Of a stretch of 64,000 bases of DNA, positions 42,401-53,400 are shown one piece after another. The notes beneath the pieces are model-generated. The model saw nothing but the letters and a program-made list of their open reading frames with translations, did not search any database and was not told the DNA's origin. The position numbers were made by a program, and so were the translations under genes. The stretch comes from Diogma glabrata. Its lineage: Eukaryota > Arthropoda > Insecta > Diptera > Cylindrotomidae. The first letter of the stretch is position 1, and every line of letters begins with the position of its first letter. Location: the NCBI GenBank assembly GCA_963693315.1, contig OY856186.1, positions 384,622,215 to 384,686,214 on the forward strand, written 5' to 3'.

Positions 42401-44665
42401 GATCCGCTGGGTTGGTTATCTCCTTCGATCATTTTAATGAAAATAGTATTTCAAAGGCTTTGGCTACACAAATTGGGATGGGATGATCATCTGCCAGCGG
42501 AAATATCAGAAATATACAACAAAATCCGTGTTGAGTTGAAAGATTTAGAAAAAATAAAGCTCAAAAGATACATTCCACAAGACGGTAAAATGGAATTACA
42601 TGGTTTCTCCGATGCCAGCGAAAGTGCGTATAGTGCGGTGGTATATTGTAGAGCGGTAGACAATAATGGTGTTGTCTCAGTTAACTTAATGGCAGCTAAA
42701 ACAAAGGTGGCTCCAATCAAGCAGGTGTCCTTACCACGACTTGAACTATGTGGTGCTCATTTACTCACAAAACTTATGCGTCTTGTGCAAGAAACAGTGA
42801 AGATGCCAGTGGAATGTTTTGCCTGGACGGACTCTACAATTGTACTATCGTGGTTGTCGAGTCATCCAGTCAGGTGGAAAACCTACGTTGCTAATCGTAC
42901 GGCTGAAATCATCAATCAGATACCGAGAAAATTCTGGAATCATGTACGATCTGAACACAATCCTGCAGATTGCGCATCTCGTGGGATTTTGCCGTCTCAA
43001 TTAATCAAACTAGATCTCTGGTGGCATGGCCCAGCATGGTTAAAAAATTACCAATCGACTTCTGCAAAAGAGGATGATTTTGCTGTGAATCCAGAATATT
43101 TGAAAGAAGAAAGAAAAATAACCAAGCTTTTAGTTTCCAACACCCATTGCAAGGAAGATCAAATCAGCACATTAATTCAAAGGATATCTTCCTATAATAA
43201 ACTGAAAAGAATTTTTGCTTACGTTTTAAGATTTATAAATAATATGAGAAATGACAAGTTGAATAGAAGCTCGGGTTCTCTTACGGTGATTGAACTTCGG
43301 AAGGCCAACCTCATAATCATCAAATATGTACAGAGAGAAGCGTTTGCCGATGAGGTTGATTGCCTTCAAAGAGAGGTGAATATTAGAAAAAACAGCAGCA
43401 TTGTAGCATTGGCACCATTTATAGATGCAGAGGGGATGTTAAGAGTCGGTGGCAGATTGAAACATCTGGACTGCCAATATGATTATAAACATCCAATGGT
43501 TTTACCAAAGGGTCATGCATTAAGTCGAATGATTGCAATACATGTGCACAAGAAAAATCTTCATCCTGGTTTGACTCTAACATTTCATCTGATAAGGCAG
43601 CAATTCTGGATAGTAGGAGGCAGAAGCAGTGTCAGAAATATAGTGAACAAATGTGTGGTCTGCTTCAGAAAGAACGCCAAAACATCTAAGCAACTAATGG
43701 GAGATCTGCCATTAGCAAGATTGAAAGCTACAAGACCATTCTCATCTTGTGGTGTAGATTATGCGGGTCCAATTGAGATTGCTACAAAAAAGGGGAGAGG
43801 TGCCAAGTTTATCAAGGGGTATATTGCACTCTTTGTTTGTATGGTGACCAGAGCTGTACACATTGAAGCCGTTACTGATCTATCTACAGATGCGTTTATA
43901 GCATCCTTAAAACGATTTATCTCAAGGCGAGGTGCTCCCGCACATATCTACAGTGACAATGGATCTAACTTCATTGGAGCACGTCGAGAACTAGGCGAAA
44001 TTTTTGAAAAAATTAGTTATATTAATCACAATTCTCTAATTGCAGAGTTCTTAGCACAGGATCAGATACAGTGGCACTTTATTCCACCTGTATCTCCACA
44101 TTTTGGGGGTTTGTGGGAAGCAGCTGTGAAGCCAGTGAAGTCACATTTACTCAAATATTCCTCAAATACTCACCTAACGTTCGAAGAGATGACAACTATG
44201 CTTACTCAAATTGAAGCCATTTTAAATTCAAGGCCACTCTACACGACAGCTGATGATGATGCTTCTATTGATGTTTTAACACCAGCACATTTCTTGATTG
44301 GCTCAGGAAATTTTTATATTCCAGAAGAAAACATTAGTGAAAATACACCGACCAGCAGGCTTTCTAGGTGGCAAAATGTTCAACAGCGTGTTCAATCCTT
44401 CTGGAAAAAATTCAGTGTGGAGTATTTCCATAATCTACAACAAAGAAACAAATGGCGTGAATTACAACCTAATTTTAAAAATGGAGACGTGGTGTTAATT
44501 AAAGAAGACAACTTACCATCATACAAATGGATGCTTGGGAAGATCATAGAGTTGCATCCAGATGATCAAGGCAATGTTAGAGTTGTCACTGTAAAGACGT
44601 CCAAAAATATATTAAAACGCCCAATCGTTAAAATCTGCAAACTACCACAACAGGATGATGGTTAA
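39485..44665 (+). CDS. BEL-3 gag-pol polyprotein (1726 aa, intact)
   Basis: I chose the ATG at 39485 (MAENRAIKRFLKTLESMKVQ) because it follows the leader array and matches the BEL-2 start; the frame is open 49 codons further upstream through repeat units. Order of domains: gag (VRLPRVNIPSFNGVYAEFPS), Cys/His clusters at about 326-390 (CPLCEGEHYLSKC, CFNCLSSSHQSVVC, CGKCRRKHH), protease LLLDSGSQASFIT near 456, RT with LAADIEKMYNQILV and NDFYVDDFISGA near 872, RNase H/Pao region (LHGFSDASESAYS, LPRLELCGAHLL, AWTDSTIVLSWL, NPADCASRGI), integrase H2C2 finger, DDE core with GVDYAGPI, IYSDNGSNFIGA and HFGGLWEAAVK, and C-terminal DUF5641. No stop or frameshift is seen, so the copy could be functional. 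Confidence 0.95.
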   Translation: MAENRAIKRFLKTLESMKVQVNLFSISTPISDIKTCMALLADDWREFQALEKAVKGKFDESQIDNVDKIENMHLELKQKLVKWEKLYEENNAQIQNNSMDDFMLNQSNFLQQISSIHKPDNEVRLPRVNIPSFNGVYAEFPSFRDLYEASVHNNNNISKVHKLQYLKGLLKGEAYMLINHLAVTEANYDEAWDKIKTRYNKPKHVIHNLLKQFLEQPNVQQGCAKSIRRLADVSDEVLRGLKVLDERAEGRDPWLIYLLIQKLDQETREAWAHETAGVSFPTMEQLFIFLNKRSDALESLSSMQKTKTYPQRRKSALVSHINQLVCPLCEGEHYLSKCDQYLQRTFAERKQLVVEKKLCFNCLSSSHQSVVCRSKYKCGKCRRKHHLTLHSEEDANNPRINATLNANALNNTLEPSSSTDVQANAAAIPNFQSLLPTAIVLVADKSGNSQRCRLLLDSGSQASFITEACAQRLNLPRSQANVAVTGLTAGKVTTRGITSINIKSLYSSEESIQVDVLIINQLPTRLPSFNFQLQDCCFLDDLKLADPSFNQVSAVDILIGADRFFSIIKDGQLTNSNNSIVAQRTIFGWIAAGVTGEENVVRTDSSQESYCTLNFHLDVDIDRTLKQFFEQEEIPNVQIMSQDDVECEEYYKKTHKRDERGRYIVSIPFKNNTAQLGNSINVAKRRFLALERKFQSNPSLKHEYARFISEYLSRGYLEAVSEADKMIEQSKCFYLPHHCVIKQASETTKLRVVFDGSAKSSSGISLNETMLVGPTIQPTLWSILLRFRKHKIALAADIEKMYNQILVCESDSQFQRILWRSEIADELKHYKLNTVTFGLSSSAFLAIRSIHQLAYDNQDSHPNIIDHLINDFYVDDFISGADNIEEATKLKREMNDLLISGGFNLRKWKSNVPELTVNGETQQTTLFNNSEESKILGLQWNAAEDTFTFKLDLKESNEPTKRQVISEYSRVFDPLGWLSPSIILMKIVFQRLWLHKLGWDDHLPAEISEIYNKIRVELKDLEKIKLKRYIPQDGKMELHGFSDASESAYSAVVYCRAVDNNGVVSVNLMAAKTKVAPIKQVSLPRLELCGAHLLTKLMRLVQETVKMPVECFAWTDSTIVLSWLSSHPVRWKTYVANRTAEIINQIPRKFWNHVRSEHNPADCASRGILPSQLIKLDLWWHGPAWLKNYQSTSAKEDDFAVNPEYLKEERKITKLLVSNTHCKEDQISTLIQRISSYNKLKRIFAYVLRFINNMRNDKLNRSSGSLTVIELRKANLIIIKYVQREAFADEVDCLQREVNIRKNSSIVALAPFIDAEGMLRVGGRLKHLDCQYDYKHPMVLPKGHALSRMIAIHVHKKNLHPGLTLTFHLIRQQFWIVGGRSSVRNIVNKCVVCFRKNAKTSKQLMGDLPLARLKATRPFSSCGVDYAGPIEIATKKGRGAKFIKGYIALFVCMVTRAVHIEAVTDLSTDAFIASLKRFISRRGAPAHIYSDNGSNFIGARRELGEIFEKISYINHNSLIAEFLAQDQIQWHFIPPVSPHFGGLWEAAVKPVKSHLLKYSSNTHLTFEEMTTMLTQIEAILNSRPLYTTADDDASIDVLTPAHFLIGSGNFYIPEENISENTPTSRLSRWQNVQQRVQSFWKKFSVEYFHNLQQRNKWRELQPNFKNGDVVLIKEDNLPSYKWMLGKIIELHPDDQGNVRVVTVKTSKNILKRPIVKICKLPQQDDG

Positions 44666-44681
44666 CGACTAAGTCGTTAAC
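44661..44681. repeat. perfect 21-bp palindrome over the BEL-3 stop codon
   Basis: GTTAACGACT-A-AGTCGTTAAC: 10-bp arms around a single central base. The stop codon TAA (44663-44665) lies in the left arm, and the polypurine tract begins one base after the right arm. Confidence 0.95.
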
Positions 44682-44692
44682 GAGGCGGAGTA
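44682..44692 (+). promoter_or_regulatory. BEL-3 polypurine tract
   Basis: GAGGCGGAGTA directly before the 3' LTR start. It shares AGGCGG with BEL-2. Confidence 0.75.
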
Positions 44693-45290
44693 TGACGACA
44701 ATACCTAAACAACTAATTAAAAAACAATAATTTAATATAGAAAAATATTAGTTCATCTATCAGAATATAGATTTAGTGAATCTAATTAAAATCAACAAAT
44801 CATAGAATAATCAATTAGCTTAGGTCAAAACCTTTCGATCATATTAAATTAGTAAAGTTCACCTTTTTTACAATAGATGTAAGGAAATTTAATTTATATT
44901 TGGAAATATTAAGAAAGGCTTCGATTAATTATTAAAAGTTTTTGATTAAAAAATTTGCATAGTCATCTTCACTTTATATTTGAATTTTCCTGTGAACGGT
45001 GAAAAATATTAATTAGCTGTGATTTTGTTAAAATAAAACAATATTTGAATATTATTTTATGGTTTTTATTTAATAATTTTGGAAATTATACCCGGACATT
45101 CTCATCTCATCTGAATATAATAATTGAACCTCTGTTGTGAAATAGGAAACGCATCATTTTTGGAATAATTTGGTAATTTGTTTGTACAAACATAAAAGGC
45201 GGTAAAACTCAACAAATACAAAATAGTACAACTGGACTCGTCAAGATAAATTGTGGATACGCAATCAACGAGTGCAGCTGATATTAATCA
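44693..45290 (+). repeat. BEL-3 3' LTR (598 bp)
   Basis: Same length as the 5' LTR, with two substitutions noticed by eye. Followed by the second ACGGT. Confidence 0.95.
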
Positions 45291-45295
45291 ACGGT

Positions 45296-45706
45296 GACCA
45301 CGCTCGTTGTCGATTGAAGTCAAGAAAGCCTCCACATAAAACTGCCAGCAACCTGCTGGCAACTGATTTTAATATCTTGGATGCCTGGGACACCTCCTGG
45401 CAACATTACAACACAACTGGCCTTTCTATTACTAACCCGACTTCTACCCAACCTGGTTTCGATTTGCCACGTCATACCTGGACTACATTAAACCGAATAA
45501 GAACGAATCATGGACGTTGTGCTGATTCTTTCTACAAGTGGGGCATTTCAGAGTCCCCTGAGTGTGACTGCGGCGCTCCACAACAAACTATAAAACACAT
45601 TGCAACTGTGTGTCCAATTCGACGATACAATGGCAATATCTCAGACGTCCATTTGGCAACTCCCGATGTAGTAGCATGGATAGACTCGCTCGATGTAAAC
45701 ATCTAA
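45296..45706 (+). pseudogene. non-LTR ORF2, C-terminal part with Cys/His cluster
   Basis: The C-terminus of the ORF2 interrupted by BEL-3. The frame is open across the join once the insert and one ACGGT copy are removed. It contains LPRHTWTTLNRIRTNHGRC, then ESPECDCGAPQQTIKHIATV and CP, a C-x-C-x7-H-x4-C arrangement usual at the end of ORF2 in this group, and ends DVVAWIDSLDVNI at the stop 45704-45706. Upstream open sequence (45251-45295) is LTR and target duplication, not ORF2. Confidence 0.85.
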
Positions 45707-46092
45707 TGTTCAAATGTACTGCCCAATGTTCAAATATTTTACTTTTTAATTTACTTAAAAGACACGCAATCAAATCGATTGTAAGTTCATTTAATGTGTA
45801 TTCATGTATTGTTTTAGGTAGATTTCATAGAAGAGTCTACCTATTTTTAAGTTTAATTTTTTAATGTGTCACAAAAAAAACCATACGCTAAATAAAATAA
45901 TTGTTGTATTATTTTAGATTAATTGTTTTTCTGTTATTATTATTTTTAGGTAGTATAGTTTTATCAATTGCAAAGCTTGGAAGCATTAGCGATATTTATT
46001 TGTTCTATTCCTAGATTTCAGTTGCACACTTGCGTAAATGCTCATATACTACATAATCAATTATCATATGTCACGTCATTTTTTTATAATTG
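45707..46092 (+). other. non-LTR 3' untranslated end and AT-rich flank
   Basis: Follows the ORF2 stop. CCAATGTTCAAAT is close to a preceding TGTTCAAATG copy, and AAATAAAATAATT near 45890 may be the polyadenylation region of the nested non-LTR element. No clean tail or target duplication was found. Confidence 0.45.
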
Positions 46093-47255
46093 TAGACGGA
46101 TTCTGATGGTTTTGAACTGATTTCAGATTTCAATGCACAAAATGTAAATTGCAATACCGGTTTGGATAATGGTATTGTTGTTAACAATGCTGGTTTAAGA
46201 ATACTGTATTTGAATGTCCAAAGTATTAGGAACAAATTATATGACGTTGAATTGTTTGTTAATACTTTTAGATGCAACATTGATATTTTGGTGTTGACTG
46301 AAGTTTGGTTGTTGGAAGAAGAAACAATTTTTTGTAATACAAAGGGATTTAATTCATTTTATTCAAATCGTTAGGGGGGTTATGGTGGTACAGCTGTTTT
46401 TGTTAGGTGCGCTATTGATTGCGTCAAAATATTCTACCTAGATATTGATTTTTGTCAGATTCTTGGCGTTAAACTAATCAACCAAGATATAAACATATTA
46501 TCGCTATACCGATCTCAGAAAAATGATCTAAATGATTTTTATGGTCTTTTGGAGGAATGTTTGTGGAAATATAAACGAAGTTTGATTTTTGGGGATTTTA
46601 ATATTAATCTACTTGACCTTGAGAGCACTGTTGTTAGACATTATGTTGAAATTGTTAACTCATTAGGTTTTATAATCCTGGTTAAAATTCAAAGTTATTT
46701 TGCGACGCGTTGTAGCAATACAGTTAATACGATAATTGATCATATAATCACTAATTTGTTTGTATTTAAATACGATTTAAAAATATTTGATGTGGAAGTA
46801 TCTGATCATAAGTCGATTCTTTTATAGGTATCAAAAACGAATCTTATACATAGACCAAAACCTATTGCATACAAGATATTGAATTATGATGCAAATTTTA
46901 GGGATCCAGGCTGAGCTTATTTACTAAATAGTGAAAACATGGATATTTTCATCAACGAACTGCAAAGTGTTGTCTCACGATGTACCATTACTATAAAACA
47001 TTCTTCACCAAATAAAGGCAAAGGATTTATATTGACAAATGAAATAAAACAGCTATTAAAAGAGCGCGATAAATGGTATAAATTAAAAAGGAAATATCCC
47101 AATGACAGCTACATTTTGCACAAACATAAATCTCTTAGTGTCATTATAGCAAAGAAAATTAAATGGAGTAAAAGGAAAACTAATTTGGACTATATTAGTA
47201 AAAATATTGGCAAACCGAAACAGTTATGGAGCTTCTTTAAGGTGCCTACCCAGAA
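46093..47255 (+). pseudogene. CR1-like non-LTR ORF2, endonuclease half (broken)
   Basis: Pieces in order: LRILYLNVQSIRNKLYDVEL and DILVLTEVWLLEEE (start of an APE-type endonuclease), an in-frame TAG at 46372, then LIFGDFNINLLDLES and VSDHKSILL (the catalytic GDFN and SDH motifs) to a stop at 46825, then the linker region with LTNEIKQLLKERDKWYKLKR and GKPKQLWSFF to about 47255. This order matches CR1-group ORF2 proteins up to the point where the RT should begin. There the sequence switches to a different element. At least two in-frame stops. Confidence 0.75.
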
Positions 47256-47276
47256 TTTGTTAGAAGTAAAGTCAAC

Positions 47277-49520
47277 AAAATATTCGTGTACAGCTGTTAC
47301 GCACATCCTAGTGCATCGATTGACGAATTTAAAACTTTTCTCGGTCTTTTAACGAATAATGCAAGAAATAGAAAACCATTAATAATTGCGGGTGACTTTA
47401 ACACATGGGCTTTGGAATGGGGAAGTCGTGAAACGAACACTTGAGGAATAATTTGGCTAGAAGCATAACCTTCCGTAAAGGATATGCAAACTCGATAATC
47501 GATGTTACATGTAAAAAAAACTGTGCTGGAAGTAAAGGTGTGACATGGAGTGTAAGTAATATAAGCTAATGGTAAGGAAACCACATTGAAAACCACAGGG
47601 AATCCATGGAATGAAGATACTGGAAGACTGGAAGAAGCTACTTTAAACTTCATGATGGAGGCTGCTCACCTGACTGGAACAGCAAAAAATAAAGCCAATC
47701 AACTCATGAATGCCATTGAGCGAGCCTGGGATGCGGCAATGCTCAAGAGGTAGGAGTTTTAGAACGCTGGTTTATTGGTAGAATGAGGATAAAGTTGAGC
47801 TATGAAGGAAATGCTTTCCCGCAAGAAGACTATATCAACCTGTCCAAAATACTTGCGATTCTACATTACGCCGTTAGTACTGTAATGCACGATCAGAGTC
47901 TTAAGCATAGCAAACAGCAATGGCCCTTGCAGTAAACCGTACAAAACTGTAATGAGCAAACTCAAGAAGAACAACTGTAATATTTCTGTCTGTCTAACTT
48001 TTATGGGAGAAATAGTCAAGGGCTTTTTTCCATAACAACCTGAAGAAACGTTCCTTGTTGATCGAGGAAGCACAAAAGAAGAGGCGTCACCATAACTCTT
48101 AAGGCGAATAACAAAGCCCTTGGCTTAGACAATTTTCCAAATAAAGCTCTGAAATAAGCAGACCAAGTGTAACCTGAGGTTTTCAGGTATACTATACAGG
48201 GGACGGGTTTAACTGTGTAGTAGACGTCTAAAAACCAGCAATTTTAGGACACGATAACTAGCTGGAAATGTATCGCCCAGCTGGAAATGTATATTAAACG
48301 CACTAATCCAAATAAAGGTACCACAATACCTGTTGGAAATAATAAGTAGTCACTTTAGCCATAGATTTTTAATATATAACACCAACGAGGGAATAAATTG
48401 GTATAATATAACTAATTGGGTGCTTCAAGGTTCCATTTTAGAGCCCACTTTCTGAAACGCTATGTATGATGGTGTTTTGCGACTGTCCGTTGCACAAGAA
48501 GCCAAAATTGTGGGATTGCTGACGATTTGGCAGTAGTTATGGTCTCAAAACACAGGGAGGAGATCATGGAGATTTGCAACAGAACCATAAGGAACATACG
48601 GAAAGCTGCTGCTGGATTACAACTATCAGAGCACAAAACAAAAGTGGTAATTATTAGTGGTAGATAGAGAAAGGAGAGTATAACGGTGGAAGTGAGTTTG
48701 CAACCAATAGTCTCACAACCAACTCTTAGGGACTTGGGTGTAATGATCGATTACAAATTATCCTTCGAAGTGTATCTAGATGCTCGTAGAGAAAAAGCAA
48801 GCAGGGTAAGGAATACTTTGTCACGAAGGCACTTCCAAATTCTGGCAGTGCCTCCGAGAATAAAATATTGCTGCTAGCAAATGCGAATAAAATAATGTTG
48901 CCCCAATTTGGGCCAATATATTGGAAAAGAAGACGAATAGAAAAAAGATGACAGTTATACATAGACTCAAGGTCTTGCGAGTGATCTGTACCTTTTGCTC
49001 AGCTTCAAATAATGCAGTTTATGTGATTCCAGGAATGCCGTCCATTATAGATTTACTTGCAAAAGAGCGGGCGTAAACATATATTCAGAAAGACCAAGGG
49101 GCAAAAAGTTAAATAAGAAGAGTAGCTGTTGTCGAAACAACCAAAGAATAGCCAAAGAAATAGTGGAATTCCACAAAAGAGCGACGGATATATCCTGTGA
49201 TCCCATCTATTGAACAGTAGTTATGCAGAAAGCATGGTGAGGTGTACTTTTAATAGACTCAGTTTCTTACTGATCCTGGTTGCTTCACTGGTACCTACAT
49301 CGTTTCCATCTGCATAATCTACCCTCTACCCGTGTTTTTTGACTGTCCGTGGTTTAAAGGAGAGAGATCAAAAATATTTTTGAAAAAGAGGTGTCACCAA
49401 CCAACAATGGATTTGTTTTTGAGGTCCGAGGGAGGTTCGAACGTCATAAATAGTGCAGTTACACAAATACTGTAAGAATTAAGGAGATTTGTGGCAAATT
49501 TGTTTACATGTATCAACGAA
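47277..49520 (+). pseudogene. R1-like non-LTR ORF2 (heavily decayed)
   Basis: Fragments in element order but many frames: FVYSCYAHPSASIDEFKTFL with LIIAGDFNTWALEWGSRET (R1-type endonuclease) at 47280-47440; ALGLDNFPNKAL near 48115; an RT stretch VLQGSILEP and ADDLAVVMVSKHREEIMEIC near 48430-48580; SEHKTKVVIISG near 48630; LRDLGVMIDYKLSFEVYLDA at 48725-48785; KERAYIYSERPRGKK-like frames near 49050; and a C-terminus FFDCPWFKGERSK and SEGGSNVINSAVTQIL followed by a stop near 49470. Numerous stops and frameshifts. No 28S rDNA flank is present, so it belongs to a non-rDNA R1-like lineage or is a displaced copy. Confidence 0.75.
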
Positions 49521-50440
49521 TTAAGAATTAACTCACACTTTTGCGGCATAAATTATAATAACCAACAAAACACAATAAACAAATGGTCTTATCCAAAAAT
49601 AAAACAATTTGTACATCTATAAAACTCTCATTAAATCTTCCATTAAACCAACATTTCACCAGTTCAACATCGAAACGATTATATTATCTCCTAAAATTAT
49701 AACAAATAAAAATAAAGTTCCTTGCCATGAAACAATGTATCGTTTTATCGCTATCCATTTTTAATGTAATGACATAACCCAGCAACACCTTTACCACAGC
49801 CGATGTACCAATACCAACCGAAAAACAAAAAAAAAATCTAAATAAATCTAACCATAATTCCACATGGAACATGTGTGATTTTCTTCAAATTTTTTATTCC
49901 ACGATTGCCGCATACAGCTTTTTTGTGTTCTTTATTGTGTATTTCAGAGTAATTATTCTCAAGTATTATTTTTGTTTTTCGCTCTGGTATTAAACGAGGA
50001 TATGTGTGCTTTTTTGTGCTTTTAACAAATTGCGTGAGCAATAAATTTTATGGTTTTCGTTTCATTTCGTTATGGTTTTTTTTACTTTGTAGTTTCTATT
50101 ATTTATTTTCGTGAATTATGTATGTAACCGAAAAGTAAAATGAAAATATGAACCAAATTTATGGTGATGGGAATTAAAAATTTAATTGTACTGGAAAGCG
50201 AATCATGTGAGAAAAATAAGCAATAAGTTTGAGAATAACAGAAGTCAATGTGTTTTTTTTAATAAATGTAAAAGTTCATGGTTGACGAGAAAGTACGATT
50301 GTGATAATAATACTCTTGGGAAATTTAACAAACGCACGTTTCAATATAAAAGAGTTCAGCTTTTATTAAATAATATTATTAGGGTGTGGTGAGTTTGATT
50401 TTATTGTTATGAAACTCAGACTCTGACCAAGACTTAATTT
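49521..50440. other. AT-rich, nothing recognised
   Basis: No supported gene. Toward 50400 diverged CTCAGACTCTGAC strings appear, the decayed edge of the satellite that follows. Confidence 0.5.
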
Positions 50441-50489
50441 TATTGTTATGAAACTTTAACTCTAACTCAGACTTAATCTCAGCGTCATA

Positions 50490-53400
50490 CTTAAAATCTC
50501 AGGTTCTGACTCAGACTCAGACTCAGACTCAGACTCAGACTCAGACTCAGACTCAGACTCAAACTCAGACTCAGACTCAGACTCAGACTCAGACTCAGAC
50601 TCAGACTCACACTCAGACTCAGACTCAGACTCAGACTCAGACTCAGACTCAGACTCAGACTCAGACTCAGACTCAGACTCAGACTCAGACTCAGACTCAG
50701 ACTCAGACTCAGACTCAGACTCAGACTCAGACTCAGACTCAGACTCAGACTCAGACTCAGACTCAGACTCAGACTCAGACTCAGACTCAGACTCAGACTC
50801 AGACTCAGACTCAGACTCAGACTCAGACTCAGACTCAGACTCAGACTCAGACTCAGACTCAGACTCAGACTCAGACTCAGACTCAGACTCAGACTCAGAC
50901 TCAGACTCAGACTCAGACTCAGACTCAGACTCAGACTCAGACTCAGACTCAGACTCAGACTCAGACTCAGACTCAGACTCAGACTCAGACTAAGACTCAG
51001 ACTCAGATTCAGACTCAGACTCAGACTTAGACTCTGACTCAAACTCAGACTCAGACACAGACTCAGACTCAGACTCAGACTCAGACTCAGACTCAGACTC
51101 AGACTCAGACTCAGACTCAGACTCAGACTCAGACTCAGACTCAGACTCAGACTCAGACTCAGACTCAGACTCAGACTCAGACTCAGACTCAGACTCAGAC
51201 TCAGACTCAGACTCAGACTCAGACTCAGACTCAGACTTAGACTCAGACTCAGACTCAGACTCAGACTCAGACTCAGACTCAGACTCAGACTCAGACTCAG
51301 ACTCAGACTCAGACTCAGACTCAGACTCAGACTCAGACTCAGACTCAGACTCAGACTCAGACTCAGACTCAGACTCAGACTCAGACTCAGACTCAGACTC
51401 AGACTCAGACTCAGACTCAGACTCAGACTCAGACTCAGACTCAGACTCAGACTCAGACTCAGACTCAGACTCAGACTCAGACTCAGACTCAGACTCAGAC
51501 TCAGACTCAGACTCAGACTCAGACTCAGACTCAGACTCAGACTCAGACTCAGACTCAGACTCAGACTCAGACTCAGACCCAGACTCAGACTCAGACTCAC
51601 ACTCAGACTCAGACTCAGACTCCGACTTAGACTGAGACTCAGACTCAGACTCAGACTCAGACTCAGACTCAGACTCAGACTCAGACTCAGACTCAGACTC
51701 AGACTCAGACTCAGACTCAGACTCAGACTCAGACTCAGACTCAGACTCAGACTCAGACTCAGACTCAGACTAAGACTCAGACTCAGATTCAGACTCAGAC
51801 TCAGACTTAGACTCTGACTCAGACTCAGACTCAGACTCAGACTCAGACTCAGACTCAGACTCAGACTCAGACTCAGACTCAGACTCAGACTCAGACTCAG
51901 ACTCAGACTCAGACTCAGACTCAGACTCAGACTCAGACTCAGACTCAGACTCAGACTCAGACTCAGACTCAGACTCAGACTCAGACCCAGACTCAGACTC
52001 AGACTCACACTCAGACTCAGACTCAGACTCCGACTTAGACTGAGACTCAGACTCAGACTCCTCTGACTCAGACTCAGACTCAGACTCAGACTCAGACTCA
52101 GACTCAGACTCAGACTCAGACTCAGACTCAGACTCAGACTCAGACTCAGACTCAGACTCAGACTCAGACTCAGACTAAGACTCAGACTCAGATTCAGACT
52201 CAGACTCAGACTTAGACTCTGACTCAAACTCAGACTCAGACACAGACTCAGACTCAGACTCAGACTCAGACTCAGACTCAGACTCAGACTCAGACTCAGA
52301 CTCAGACTCAGACTCAGACTCAGACTCAGACTCAGACTCAGACACAGACTCAGACTCAGACTCAGACTCAGACTCAGACTCAGACTCAGACTCAGACTCA
52401 GACTCAGACTCAGACTTAGACTCAGACTCAGACTCAGACTCAGACTCAGACTCAGACTGAGACTCAGACTCAGACTCAGACTCAGACTCAGACTCAGACT
52501 CAGACTCAGACTCAGACTCAGACTCAGACTCAGACTCAGACTCAGACTCAGACTCAGACTCAGACTCAGACTCAGACTCAGACTCAGACTCAGACTCAGA
52601 CTCAGACTCAGACTCAGACTCAGACTCAGACTCAGACTCAGACTCAGACTCAGACTCAGACTCAGACTCAGACTCAGACTCAGACTCAGACTCAGACTCA
52701 GACTCAGACCCAGACTCAGACTCAGACTCACACTCAGACTCAGACTCAGACTCCGACTTGGACTGAGACTCAGACTCAGACTCCTCTGACTCAGACTCAG
52801 ACTCAGACTCAGACTCAGACTCAGACTCAGACTCAGACTCAGACTCAGACTCAGACTCAGACTCAGACTCAGACTCAGACTCAGACTCAGACTCAGACTC
52901 AGACTCAGACTCAGACTCAGACTCAGACTCAGACTCAGACTCAGAGTCAGAGTCAGAGTCAGACTCAGACTCAGACTCAGACTCAGACTCAGACTCAGAC
53001 TCAGACTCAGACTCAGACTCAGACTCAGACTCAGACTCAGACTCAGACTCAGACTCAGACTCAGACTCAGACTCAGACTCAGACTCAGACTCAGACTCAG
53101 ACTCAGACTCAGACTCAGACTCAGACTCAGACTCAGACTCAGACTCAGACTCAGACTCAGACTCAGACTCAGACTCAGACTCAGACTCAGACTCAGACTC
53201 AGACTCAGACTCAGACTCAGACTCAGATTCAGATTCAGACTCAGACTAAGACTCAGACTCAGACTCAGACTCAGACTCAGACTCAGACTCAGACTCAGAC
53301 TCAGACTCAGACTCAGACTCAGACTCAGACTCAGACTCAGACTCAGACTCAGACTCAGACTCAGACTCAGACTCAGACTCAGACTCAGACTCAGACTCAG

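Larger units (their letters stand above)
38365..45290 (+). mobile_element. BEL-3: complete BEL/Pao retrotransposon
   Basis: A 6926-bp plus-strand element with 598-bp LTRs (38365-38962, 44693-45290; ends TGACGACAAT...ATTAATCA), a tRNA-Tyr primer site with no spacer, a leader with a 113-bp tandem array, one 1726-codon gag-pol frame and a polypurine tract. I noticed two differences between the LTRs (near 38611 versus 44941, and near 38812 versus 45145). It is clearly diverged from BEL-1/BEL-2 in protein sequence, so it belongs to a different family of the same superfamily. It inserted into ORF2 of the same non-LTR copy that holds BEL-2. Confidence 0.95.
38360..45295. repeat. 5-bp target-site duplication ACGGT of BEL-3
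   Basis: ACGGT at 38360-38364 and 45291-45295 flank the LTRs directly. The interrupted ORF2 frame is open with one copy retained. Confidence 0.95.
22115..45900 (+). mobile_element. non-LTR retrotransposon (PHD/FP-type ORF1) carrying two nested BEL elements
   Basis: A plus-strand non-LTR element whose pieces are 22115-22511, 35063-38364 and 45296 to about 45900, roughly 4.3 kb without inserts. ORF1 has a PHD-type zinc finger, a coiled coil and an FP-like domain. ORF2 has an APE endonuclease, a reverse transcriptase and a C-terminal CCHC-like cluster. The ORFs overlap by 8 nt. BEL-2 split ORF1 and BEL-3 split ORF2, each with a 5-bp duplication. Three further frameshifts (about 35112-35122, 37081-37087 and 37170-37190) suggest the copy was already dead or decayed later. 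The outer ends are approximate. Confidence 0.8.

Noticed and set aside
45251..45295. N-terminal part of the frame at 45251-45706
   Set aside because: These bases are the end of the BEL-3 LTR and the target duplication. The true coding part of ORF2 starts at 45296.
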